Assembly: GCF_003751605.1 (NCBI RefSeq)
Contig: NZ_RJVJ01000001.1
Location: forward strand, 558,001-622,000
DNA: 64,000 nucleotides
Source: Kitasatospora cineracea
GTDB taxonomy: Bacteria; Actinomycetota; Actinomycetes; Streptomycetales; Streptomycetaceae
Direction of reading: 5' to 3'
Of the stretch, positions 7,656-15,364 are shown one piece after another. The stretch's first letter is position 1. Each line of letters starts with the position of its first letter. Under the pieces are notes generated by a model, which ran no database searches, was not told the origin of the DNA, and was given only the letters and a program-made list of their open reading frames with translations. A program made the translations under genes and the position numbers.

Positions 7656-8516
7656 TCAGCCCGCGGCGCGGCGGTACTTGCGCACCGACAGCCAGGAGAA
7701 CACCGCCAGGATGACCAGCGACCAGCCCACCGACACCGGCACCGGGTGGTGCATCGGCCAGAAGTCCGGCACCGGGCCGAGCGGGTTGCCGAACAGGCTG
7801 CGGCAGGCCTGGACGGTGGCGGAGAACGGGTTCCAGCAGGCGATCGGCTGCAGCCAGCTCGGCATCGAGCTGACCGGCACGAACGCGTTGGAGACGAAGG
7901 TCAGCGGGAACAGCCAGATCAGGCCGGCCGAGGTGGCCGCCTCGGGGCTGCGCACCGACAGGCCGATCAGCGCGCCGATCCAGGAGAAGGCGTAGCCGAG
8001 CAGCAGCAGCAGGCCGAACGCGGCGAGCGCCTTGGGGAAGCCGTGGTGGATCCGCCAGCCGACCAGCAGCGCGACCAGGGCCAGCACGACCACGGTGAAC
8101 GCGGTCTGCACCAGGTCGGCCAGGGTGCGGCCGGTGAGCACGGCGGCCCGGGACATCGGCAGCGAGCGGAACCGGTCGACCAGGCCCTTGGTCATGTCCT
8201 CCGCGATGCCGGCCGAGGCGCCGGCCACCGCGAAGGTGACGGTCTGGGCGAAGATGCCGGCCATCAGGTACTCGATGTACGTCTGGTGGTTGGTCGGGGC
8301 GCCGGGGATGGCGATCGCGCCGCCCATGACGTACGAGAACAGCAGCACGAACATGACCGGCTGCATCAGGCCGAAGACCACGATCTCGGGGATCCGGGTC
8401 ATCCGGCGCAGGTTCCTCTTCGCCACCACCCAGGAGTCGTGGGCGGTGGCGGCGACGCCGCGGCGCGGGGTGACGGGGGCGCCGCCGATGGCGCCCCGGG
8501 TGTCGGAGAGTGTCAT
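7656..8516 (-). CDS. ABC-2 type exporter permease, DrrB-like
   Basis: 286 residues with about six membrane helices and the ABC-2 layout: VAKRNLRRMTRIPEIVVFGL before helix 1, GIAEDMTKGLVDRFRSLPMS as the coupling-helix region at about 100-120, and FVSNAFVPVSSMPSWLQPIA between the last helices, a hallmark of DrrB-type permeases. It forms a multidrug or antibiotic exporter with the ATPase encoded immediately upstream; the ATPase stop and this ATG are separated by 1 bp, so they are translationally coupled. The substrate cannot be told from sequence. Confidence 0.9.
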   Translation of the reverse strand: MTLSDTRGAIGGAPVTPRRGVAATAHDSWVVAKRNLRRMTRIPEIVVFGLMQPVMFVLLFSYVMGGAIAIPGAPTNHQTYIEYLMAGIFAQTVTFAVAGASAGIAEDMTKGLVDRFRSLPMSRAAVLTGRTLADLVQTAFTVVVLALVALLVGWRIHHGFPKALAAFGLLLLLGYAFSWIGALIGLSVRSPEAATSAGLIWLFPLTFVSNAFVPVSSMPSWLQPIACWNPFSATVQACRSLFGNPLGPVPDFWPMHHPVPVSVGWSLVILAVFSWLSVRKYRRAAG

Positions 8517-8517
8517 C

Positions 8518-9549
8518 TCAGGCGTCCTTCCCCTGGCCGCGGCGGCCCTTCCCGGCCGCCGCGGGCGCGTCGCCCCCGCCTCCGGCCGCGCCGTCCGGGC
8601 CCGTCCCGTCCTCGGTGGCGTGGCCGGTGAGGGAGAGGAAGACGTCGTCGAGGGTGGGGCGGCGCAGGCCGATGTCGTCGATCTCGATGGAGCGGGCGTC
8701 CAGTTCGCGGATGGCGTCGGCGAGCACCCGGGCGCCGCCGCTGACCGGGACGGTGATCCGGCGGGTGTTGCGCTCGACCGTGGGGTCGCCCTTGGCGTAG
8801 GGGGTGAGCGCGGCGACCGCCTCGGGGACGAGGTCGGCGGCGCGGACGACCACCTCGATGCGTTCGCCGCCGATCTGGGCCTTGAGCTCGTCGGCGGTGC
8901 CGCGGGCGATCACCCTGCCGTGGTCGACCACCGCGATGTCGTGGGCGAGGCGGTCGGCCTCCTCCAGGTACTGGGTGGTGAGCAGCAGGGTGGTGCCCTG
9001 CTCGACCAGGGTCTCGATGACCTCCCAGAGGGCGAGCCGGTTGCGCGGGTCGAGGCCGGTGGTGGGTTCGTCGAGGAACATCACCGGGGGCCGGACGACC
9101 AGGGCGGCGGCCAGGTCGAGGCGGCGGCGCATGCCGCCGGAGTAGGTCTTGGCGGTGCGGTCCATGGCCTCGGAGAGGTTGAACCACTCGAGCAGTTCGA
9201 GGGCCCGGCGCTTCGCGTCGCGGGCGCTCATCTGGTAGAGCTCGCCGACCATCTGGAGGTTCTCGCGGCCGGTGAGGTACTCGTCGACGGCGGCGTACTG
9301 GCCGGACAGGCCGATCAGGCTGCGCACCTTGTTGGGGTGCTTGAGGACGTCGACGCCGGCCACGGTGGCCCGGCCGGAGTCGGGTTGGAGCAGGGTGGTC
9401 AGGACGCGGACGGTGGTGGTCTTGCCCGCGCCGTTGGGGCCGAGCAGCCCGAGCACGGTGCCCTCGGGGACGTCCAGGCTCACGCCGTCCAGGGCGCGGA
9501 CGTCACCGAACGTCTTGACCAGGTTCTCGGCTTCGATGGCTGCCGCCAT
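8518..9549 (-). CDS. ABC exporter ATP-binding protein, DrrA-like
   Basis: 343 residues. Walker A GPNGAGKTT, signature YSGGMRRRLDLAAAL, Walker B VMFLDEPTTGLDPRNR and the H-loop LLLTTQYLEEAD are intact, followed by the C-terminal extension of daunorubicin-resistance type ATPases and a Gly/Ala-rich tail. It energises the DrrB-like permease downstream. The ATG at 9549 starts MAAAIEAENLVKTFGDV. Two related palindromes lie 82-118 bp upstream, suggesting repressor control. Confidence 0.92.
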   Translation of the reverse strand: MAAAIEAENLVKTFGDVRALDGVSLDVPEGTVLGLLGPNGAGKTTTVRVLTTLLQPDSGRATVAGVDVLKHPNKVRSLIGLSGQYAAVDEYLTGRENLQMVGELYQMSARDAKRRALELLEWFNLSEAMDRTAKTYSGGMRRRLDLAAALVVRPPVMFLDEPTTGLDPRNRLALWEVIETLVEQGTTLLLTTQYLEEADRLAHDIAVVDHGRVIARGTADELKAQIGGERIEVVVRAADLVPEAVAALTPYAKGDPTVERNTRRITVPVSGGARVLADAIRELDARSIEIDDIGLRRPTLDDVFLSLTGHATEDGTGPDGAAGGGGDAPAAAGKGRRGQGKDA

Positions 9550-9631
9550 GGGGCTGCCTCATCTCCTGATGCGAGTCGGTTCTGGAAGGAAATCATCCGA
9601 TTTGTTACCCGGGCCTGCCTGCGGCAAGCTC

Positions 9632-9671
9632 GCGATACATCGCAAGATGCTTCCACTCGCGATATATCGCG
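9632..9671. promoter_or_regulatory. Pair of palindromic operator-like sites upstream of DrrAB-type exporter
   Basis: A perfect 14-bp palindrome CGCGATATATCGCG (9658-9671) and a near-copy GCGATACATCGC (9632-9643) lie with centres 27 bp apart, on AT-rich steps unusual for this DNA. Between the exporter start (9549) and the ilvA stop (9746) they can only serve the exporter. Spaced palindromes like this commonly bind PadR- or TetR-type repressors of drug exporters; no such regulator gene is adjacent. Confidence 0.55.
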
Positions 9672-9745
9672 TCAAGCGTCGCAGGTGAGACGGGTCACAG
9701 CCTGGCAGCCGCCACTGACAGTCCCGCCGGAGGGCGCCGGCCGGC

Positions 9746-10957
9746 TCAGCGGCTGACCACGTACCCGTCCTCGCGCAGCTCGCCGATCACCGCCGCGCAG
9801 TGCTCGGGGCCCTTGGTCTCCAGGTGCAGGTCCACCTCGACCTCGGCCAGGCCCAGCTGCGGGTCGATCCGCACGTGCGCGACGTCCAGCACGTTGGCGT
9901 CCACCCTGGTCAGCACGCCCAGCAGGTCGGCCAGCGCGCCCGGCTTGTCGGCGAGGCGGACCCGCAGCGACAGGTAGCGGCCCGCCGCGGCCAGGCCGTG
10001 CCGCAGCACCCGCTGCATCAGCTGCGGGTCGATGTTGCCGCCGGAGAGCACCGCCACCACCGGGCCCTCGAACCGGCCGGGCTCCGCCATCAGCGCGGCG
10101 ATCGGCGCCGCCCCGGCGGGCTCGACCACCAGCTTGAGCCGCTCCAGGCCGACCAGCAGGGCCCGGGAGAGCGCGTCCTCGGAGACCGTCAGCACCCCGT
10201 CGGCGAGGACGTTCACCACGTCGAACGGGATGTCGCCGGGGCGGCCGACCATGATGCCGTCCGCCATGGTGGCGAACCGCTCCAGCGAGACCGGACGCCC
10301 CGCCGCCAGCGAGGGCGGGTACGCGGCCGCCGCCGCGGCCTGCACGCCGATCACCCGGACGTCCGGGCGCAGCGCCTTGATCGCGATCGCCACGCCCGCC
10401 AGCAGCCCGCCGCCGCCGGTGCCGACCAGCACGGTGCGCACCTCGGGGCACTGCTCCAGGACCTCCAGGCCCACGGTGGCCTGACCGGTGATCACGTCCC
10501 AGTGGTCGAAGGGGTGGATGAAGACCGCTCCGGTGTCCTCGGCGTACTCGCGGGCGGCCCGCAGCGCCTGGTCGACGTTGGCGCCGTGCAGCCGGACCTC
10601 GGCGCCGTACTCGCGGGTGGCGGCCACCTTCGGCAGCGGGGCGGCGACCGGCATGAAGACGGTGGAGCGCACCCCCAGCAGCGCGGCCGCCAGCGCGACG
10701 CCCTGCGCGTGGTTGCCGGCGCTGGCGGCGACCACCCCGGCGGCCCGCTCGACCGGGGAGAGCCCGGCGATCCGCACGTACGCGCCGCGCAGCTTGAACG
10801 AGCCGGTGCGCTGCAGGTTCTCGCACTTGAGGTGGACGGGGGTGCCGGCCGTCCCGGAGAGGTGGCGGCTGGTCTGCATCGGGGTCACCCGGGCCACCCC
10901 CGCCAGCATCTTCTGCGCGCCCCGGACGTCGTCCACCGTGATCGGCCACCTGTGCAT
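9746..10957 (-). CDS. ilvA: Threonine ammonia-lyase (threonine deaminase)
   Basis: 403 residues, a fold-type II PLP enzyme converting threonine to 2-oxobutanoate and ammonia, the first committed step to isoleucine. GSFKLRGAYVRI holds the PLP lysine, SAGNHAQGVA contacts the substrate, and VGTGGGGLLAG binds the cofactor phosphate. A C-terminal ACT-like domain (about 325-403, LSLRVRLADKPGALADLLGV) indicates possible allosteric control; a single ACT-like repeat is closer to the short ilvA/tdcB type than to the long E. coli IlvA. The ATG at 10957 is preceded by TACGCT plus 7 nt, the pattern of a leaderless promoter. It diverges from the MarR gene. Confidence 0.92.
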   Translation of the reverse strand: MHRWPITVDDVRGAQKMLAGVARVTPMQTSRHLSGTAGTPVHLKCENLQRTGSFKLRGAYVRIAGLSPVERAAGVVAASAGNHAQGVALAAALLGVRSTVFMPVAAPLPKVAATREYGAEVRLHGANVDQALRAAREYAEDTGAVFIHPFDHWDVITGQATVGLEVLEQCPEVRTVLVGTGGGGLLAGVAIAIKALRPDVRVIGVQAAAAAAYPPSLAAGRPVSLERFATMADGIMVGRPGDIPFDVVNVLADGVLTVSEDALSRALLVGLERLKLVVEPAGAAPIAALMAEPGRFEGPVVAVLSGGNIDPQLMQRVLRHGLAAAGRYLSLRVRLADKPGALADLLGVLTRVDANVLDVAHVRIDPQLGLAEVEVDLHLETKGPEHCAAVIGELREDGYVVSR

Positions 10958-11084
10958 GGGGGCCAGCGTAGGGCCCGTGCGGCGGGGATCCCCGGACGAA
11001 GCCCCGGGACGCGCGTGGTTCCGGTGTCCGTCCGGCGCGCGTACGCTGCTGGTCACGAGTCGCCCGCACCCCCCGTGAGCCGCG

Positions 11085-11534
11085 ATGAGCCAGTCTGCGC
11101 CCGATCAGCCCTCCGACCCCGACTGTCCGGACCCGGACGGTCAACTCCCCTACCAGGTCGCGGTGTTCGCCCGGCGGATCAGTGTCGCCGGGGAGCTGGA
11201 CCGGGCCTCGTTCCTGCTGCTGGAGCAGCTCGCCGCCACCGGCCCGGCCAAGGTGAAGACGCTGGCGGCGGCGCTCGGGGTGGACTCCTCGACGGTGACC
11301 CGGCAGGCCGCGCCGCTGCTGCGGGAGCGGCTGGTGACGCGGCTGCCGTACCCGGCGGACCGGCGGGCGGTGCAGCTGGCACTGACCCCGCTGGGGGCCG
11401 GCCGGCTGGCCCAGGTACGGCGTCGGCGGCGGGAGTTGATCGGCGAGCTGACGGCGGGCTGGACGGCCCGCGAGCGGGCCGTGTTCTGCGCGCTGCTGGC
11501 CCGGTTCAACGACGGCCTGCTGGGCCGCCGTTGA
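11085..11534 (+). CDS. MarR family transcriptional regulator
   Basis: 149 residues with the MarR winged-helix layout: a dimerising N-terminal helix (YQVAVFARRISVAGELDRAS), recognition region AKVKTLAAALGVDSSTVTRQ at about 64-83, wing LVTRLPYPADRRAVQLALTP, and a C-terminal dimerisation helix. It is divergent from ilvA with a 127-bp shared region, so that region is the first place to look for its operator; a target is not evident. The start ATG follows GTGAGCCGCG, a weak ribosome site. Confidence 0.9.
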   Translation: MSQSAPDQPSDPDCPDPDGQLPYQVAVFARRISVAGELDRASFLLLEQLAATGPAKVKTLAAALGVDSSTVTRQAAPLLRERLVTRLPYPADRRAVQLALTPLGAGRLAQVRRRRRELIGELTAGWTARERAVFCALLARFNDGLLGRR

Positions 11535-11559
11535 ACCGCTGCCGGGCCCTGACGGCCCG

Positions 11560-12714
11560 TCAGCCGAGGGCCTGCTCCAGGTCGGCCAGCAGGTCGGCGG
11601 CGGACTCGATGCCGACCGAGATCCGCACCAGGTCGGCGGGCACCTCCAGCGGGGAGCCGGCCGCGGAGGCGTGGGTCATCCGGCCGGGGTGCTCGATCAG
11701 CGACTCCACGCCGCCCAGCGACTCGCCCAGGGTGAACAGCTGCGCCCGGTTGCAGACCTCGACGGCGGCCTGCTCGCCGCCCGCGACCCGGAACGACACC
11801 ATGCCGCCGAACGCCTTCATCTGCTTGGCGGCGACGTCGTGCCCGGCGTGGGTCGGCAGCCCGGGGTAGAGCACCTGCGTCACCTTCGGGTGGCCCGCGA
11901 GCAGTTCGGCGACCTTCTCGGCGTTCTCCGAGTGCCGGTCCATCCGGACGCCGAGCGTCTTGATGCCGCGCAGCACCAGCCAGGCGTCGAACGGCCCGGC
12001 CACCGCGCCCATCGCGTTCTGGTGGTAGGCGACCTCCTCGGCCAGGCCCGGGTCGGCCACCACCAGGGCGCCGCCGACCACGTCGGAGTGCCCGCCCATG
12101 TACTTGGTGGTGGAGTGCACCACGACGTCCGCGCCGAACGAGATCGGCTGCTGCAGGTAGGGGCTGGCGAAGGTGTTGTCGACCACCAGCTTCGCGCCGG
12201 CGGCGTGCGCGATCTCGGCGACCGCGGCGAGGTCGGTGATGCCGAGCAGCGGGTTGGAGGGGGTCTCCACCCACACCGCGCGGGTGGTCGGACGGATCGC
12301 CTCGCGCACCTTCTCGGGGTGGTGGGTGTCGGCGACGGAGAACTCGACGCCCCAGCGGGTCAGCACCTTCGCGAACAGCCGGAAGGTGCCGCCGTAGGCG
12401 TCGTTCGGGATGACGATGTGGTCGCCGGGCTTGAGCAGGGTGCGCAGCAGGGTGTCCTCGGCGGCCAGCCCGGAGGCGAAGGCGAGGCCGCGCGCGCCGC
12501 CCTCGATCGCGGCCAGGCACTCCTCCAGCGCGGTGCGGGTCGGGTTCGCGGAGCGGCTGTACTCGTAGCCCTCGCGCAGTCCGCCGACGCCGTCCTGCTT
12601 GTAGGTGGACACCTGGTAGATCGGCGTCACGACTGCCCCGGTCCGGGGGTCCGCTTCCTGGCCCGCGTGGATGGCGAGGGTCTCGAAGCCGTGGGAAAGC
12701 TGGTGCTCGGTCAT
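11560..12714 (-). CDS. metB: Cystathionine gamma-synthase
   Basis: 384 residues of the Cys/Met metabolism PLP family (fold type I). The PLP lysine is in STTKYMGGHSDVVGGA (about 197-212); YEYSRSANPTRTALE and TPSNPLLGITDL are typical of gamma-synthases. It makes cystathionine from an activated homoserine and cysteine. Cystathionine gamma-lyase shares these motifs, so the direction is not fully certain, but a cystathionine beta-synthase at 17614 makes a transsulfuration role likely in either case. The ATG at 12714 is preceded by TAGGCT plus 7 nt, suggesting a leaderless transcript. Confidence 0.88.
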   Translation of the reverse strand: MTEHQLSHGFETLAIHAGQEADPRTGAVVTPIYQVSTYKQDGVGGLREGYEYSRSANPTRTALEECLAAIEGGARGLAFASGLAAEDTLLRTLLKPGDHIVIPNDAYGGTFRLFAKVLTRWGVEFSVADTHHPEKVREAIRPTTRAVWVETPSNPLLGITDLAAVAEIAHAAGAKLVVDNTFASPYLQQPISFGADVVVHSTTKYMGGHSDVVGGALVVADPGLAEEVAYHQNAMGAVAGPFDAWLVLRGIKTLGVRMDRHSENAEKVAELLAGHPKVTQVLYPGLPTHAGHDVAAKQMKAFGGMVSFRVAGGEQAAVEVCNRAQLFTLGESLGGVESLIEHPGRMTHASAAGSPLEVPADLVRISVGIESAADLLADLEQALG

Positions 12715-12886
12715 GCCGTTGAGCCTAGTGCGACGGGTGGGCTTCACGGCGTGCGACGCGGGACGGGGCGGTCCGGCGGCCGGGGTGACCGTCCCGCGTC
12801 GCGCCCGGACCGCCGGGTGCCGAGGATGGAGGAATGGGCCGCGCTCCGGCGGCGGAGCGCGGGACGTTCTCGGCCGGAGGTGAACG

Positions 12887-13258
12887 GTGATGGCCGGGTT
12901 GGTGCGGATGAGTCTCGACGAGCCGGAGGAGGTCCGCCCGTTCGAGGGCGGCAAGGGACAGCTGGCGCTGGTGAACCTGGCGGCCGGCGGCGTCGGCCGG
13001 GCGGTGTTCGAGCCGGGCTGGCGCTGGTCGGAGCACGTGAAGCCGATCGCCGGGACCGACAGCTGCCGGGCCTCGCACACCGGGTACGTGATCTCCGGCC
13101 GGATCCGGGTGGAGATGGACGACGGCGAGGCGGCGGAGTTCGGCGCGGGCGACTTCATGCTCTGCCCGCCCGGCCACGACGCCTGGGTGCTCGGCGACGT
13201 GCCCTGCGTGATGCTCGACTGGCAGGGCTACGCCGACTACGCCAGGCCGCGCGCCTGA
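12887..13258 (+). CDS. Cupin domain protein
   Basis: 123 residues forming one small beta-barrel cupin: WRWSEHVKPIAGTDSC with the first His, HTGYVISGRIRVEMDDGEAA, and the second motif FGAGDFMLCPPGHDAWVLGD. The metal-ligand pattern is partly kept (His near 47 and the HTGY and PGHDAW positions). GTG-ATG at 12887/12890 follows GGAGG; spacing slightly favours the GTG. Similar stand-alone cupins are frequent in streptomycetes and have no assigned reaction. Convergent with the DUF1203 gene. Confidence 0.8.
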   Translation: MMAGLVRMSLDEPEEVRPFEGGKGQLALVNLAAGGVGRAVFEPGWRWSEHVKPIAGTDSCRASHTGYVISGRIRVEMDDGEAAEFGAGDFMLCPPGHDAWVLGDVPCVMLDWQGYADYARPRA

Positions 13259-13265
13259 ACGACGG

Positions 13266-13766
13266 CTACGCGCGCCGGACTTCGTGCAGGAAGCAGCCGA
13301 ACTCGACGGCCCGCACGTGCAGCACGGCGGTCGCCGGGTCGGCCAGCAGTTCGGCGGCGAGGGACGGGAGTTCGCCGGGCCCGCCGAGCCGGCCGCCGAG
13401 GATCCGGCCGTCCGCCGAGTAGGCGCGCAGCACCCGGGGGCCGCCGTGGAAGCCCTCCGGCCAGCCGCCGGGGTGGCCGGCGCACGGTTCGGCGTGCACG
13501 AAGACCGGTCCGGTCTCCAGGTACGGCCCGGGGTCGCAGCCGGTCTCGGCGGCCCAGCGCAGCAGCGGCGCGTAGGACAGCAGGGTGATCCGCTCGCCGG
13601 GCCGGGCCCTGGTCAGGCAGCAGCGCAGCGGTTCGCCGCCCTCTTCGGTGACGGTGGCGGTCCGGGCCCGCCCGGCGTCGTCGGTGCGGCGCAGCGCGTC
13701 CAGGACGGGGGCGGGCACGGCCCTGGTCTCGATCCCGGCCGCGGTGCCGGTGGTGGTGGTGTGCAT
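13266..13766 (-). CDS. DUF1203 domain protein
   Basis: 166 residues matching the DUF1203 pattern: CCLTRARPGERITLLSYAPL in the middle, then TGPVFVHAEPC and HGGPRVLRAYSADGRILGGR, and a C-terminal VLHVRAVEFGCFLHEVRR. The ATG at 13766 gives MHTTTTGTAAGIETRAVP, close to the usual N-terminus of the family; the open frame extends upstream but reads like noncoding DNA. Function unknown; conserved His and Cys residues hint at metal binding, but that is speculation. Confidence 0.85.
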   Translation of the reverse strand: MHTTTTGTAAGIETRAVPAPVLDALRRTDDAGRARTATVTEEGGEPLRCCLTRARPGERITLLSYAPLLRWAAETGCDPGPYLETGPVFVHAEPCAGHPGGWPEGFHGGPRVLRAYSADGRILGGRLGGPGELPSLAAELLADPATAVLHVRAVEFGCFLHEVRRA

Positions 13767-13829
13767 GCCTCCAGCCTGCGCGGGGGGCGGGGCCGCGGTC
13801 CGGCGGCTTTTGGACGTCGCGCTGCGCCG

Positions 13830-13864
13830 CGGCCCGCCGCGGGGGTGTTCCTCGCGGCGGGCCG
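13830..13864 (-). terminator. Terminator after lipoprotein gene
   Basis: A perfect 12-bp stem (CGGCCCGCCGCG and its complement) around an 11-nt loop, 28 bp beyond the stop of the minus-strand lipoprotein gene. No U-tract. Confidence 0.65.
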
Positions 13865-13891
13865 GGATGGTGCGGAGCTGCTGACGGCGGG

Positions 13892-15178
13892 TCAGGTCAG
13901 CTGGGGGGCGAGGCCCTTGATCTCGTCGAAGGCGAATCCGCTGTGGTTCATCGACTCGGCGGTGTCCCGGTCGATGCCGAGCCGCTGGAGTTCGGCGTAC
14001 TGCGACTCGGTGAGCGGGGCGGCGGAGCCCTGGTCGAAGCCGGTGCCGGTGGCGCCGTCCCCGAGGTCTCCGCCGGACATCGAGGAGAACGCCTCCTGGA
14101 GTCCGTTCAGGTCGAGTTCGGTGGCGCCGGCGGGGGCGCTCTGCGCGGCGCCGTCGGTGGAGATGCCGATCCGCAGCGGGAGGTGCGTCGACCAGTCCGA
14201 CGTGTCGGCGAACTGGGCGATGTCGAAGGTGATCGCCTGCGGGCGGCCGTCCTTGAGCTGCACGTCGGCGGAGAGCTTGCGGTCCGGCACGTCGCTGAAG
14301 TCGCCCTTGGCCGGGAGCTTCGGGTAGCCGGGGATGCCCTTGGCGACGCCGGTGACCGACTTGTACAGCGCCTCGACCAGCGGGCGGGCGGGCGCGGAGA
14401 CCCGGATCACGTCGTCCGCGTCGCCGCTCTTGCCCAGGTCGTCGAGCGTGACGTTGTCGGAGAGGGCCTCGGTGAGCGAGTTGCAGAAGCCGTTGAGCAC
14501 GGACGGGTCGAGGCTGGGGGCGGCCTTCGGGGTGGCTCCCTTGCCGGCGGAGCCGGACATCTGCCGGGAGAACTCCTCGAACTTCTCGGTGTCCACCGAG
14601 ATCCACTTGCCGCCGACCAGGTCCTTGAGCGGGGCGGCCGCGGGCGGCAGCTGGTCGAGGGCCGACTCGAACTCCGAGCTGTCCTCGCCCGCGAGCTGCG
14701 CGATGCCGCGGACGTCGACCTTGAGGTAGGCCTTCTTGCCGATCAGCCGGATGTCGGCGTAGGTCTTGCCGTCCTTCTTGCTGTTCAGCGCGTAGCCGAC
14801 CGAGGCGCCCTGGAGGCCGTCGGTCCCGGTGCCCGCGGTGTCGCAGCCGCCCTTGGCGCCCTTGACGTCCTTGAGCGGCTTGTCGTAGCCGACCGACACG
14901 GACAGCTTCAGGTCGGAGAGCAGGTCGGCGGCCTGCTTCTCGATCGGGTCGCCGGTCGCCTTGCCGAACTCGACCAGCTGGGAGGAGGTGGCGTCGAGCG
15001 AGAGGTCGACCGTGACGGTCCTGGCGTCGCCGAGCTTGTCGAACGCCTTGCCCAGCTTCTGTCCGGCGCTCAGCTGCTCGACGGTGCCGCAGGCGGCGAG
15101 CCCGCCGCCGAGCAGGACGGCTCCGGTGGTGACGGCTATGCCCGCGCGGACGGTGCGGCGGCGGATGACGGTGTTGAT
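13892..15178 (-). CDS. Putative lipoprotein with apparent ATC start codon
   Basis: A continuous frame encodes a lipoprotein whose N-terminus reads RRRTVRAGIAVTTGAVLLGG followed by GLAACGTVEQ, a good signal peptide and lipobox (LAAC). The region from the stop at about 15240 to the lipobox contains no ATG, GTG, TTG or CTG in frame. AGGAG lies exactly 7 nt before an ATC at 15178, so ATC (in place of ATG) is the best start, giving about 428 residues; the first standard start (GTG at 14899) would remove the signal peptide. The mature part resembles mycobacterial-type lipoproteins with YLKVDVRGIAQLAG and KWISVDTEKFEEF, but I cannot name a family. Confidence 0.7.
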   Translation of the reverse strand: MNTVIRRRTVRAGIAVTTGAVLLGGGLAACGTVEQLSAGQKLGKAFDKLGDARTVTVDLSLDATSSQLVEFGKATGDPIEKQAADLLSDLKLSVSVGYDKPLKDVKGAKGGCDTAGTGTDGLQGASVGYALNSKKDGKTYADIRLIGKKAYLKVDVRGIAQLAGEDSSEFESALDQLPPAAAPLKDLVGGKWISVDTEKFEEFSRQMSGSAGKGATPKAAPSLDPSVLNGFCNSLTEALSDNVTLDDLGKSGDADDVIRVSAPARPLVEALYKSVTGVAKGIPGYPKLPAKGDFSDVPDRKLSADVQLKDGRPQAITFDIAQFADTSDWSTHLPLRIGISTDGAAQSAPAGATELDLNGLQEAFSSMSGGDLGDGATGTGFDQGSAAPLTESQYAELQRLGIDRDTAESMNHSGFAFDEIKGLAPQLT

Positions 15179-15364
15179 GGCTTGACTCCTGCTACTGGAG
15201 ACGGTTCGGGCCCGGTCGGCCCTGCCGCGGAGGCAAGCTCAGCACGATGATGCGTCCCCCCGCACGCGAATATTTTTACCATTCGATGAGGACATTCTCA
15301 GACGGCCCCCACCGTCCGCCGGCCCCCACCGTCCGTGCCCGAACCCCGTTCCCGCGCGGACGCG

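Noticed and set aside
13266..14606. Long open frame joining the DUF1203 gene to sequence antisense or out of frame in the lipoprotein gene
   Set aside because: Only the part from ATG 13766 matches DUF1203; the upstream residues are an out-of-frame shadow of the lipoprotein.
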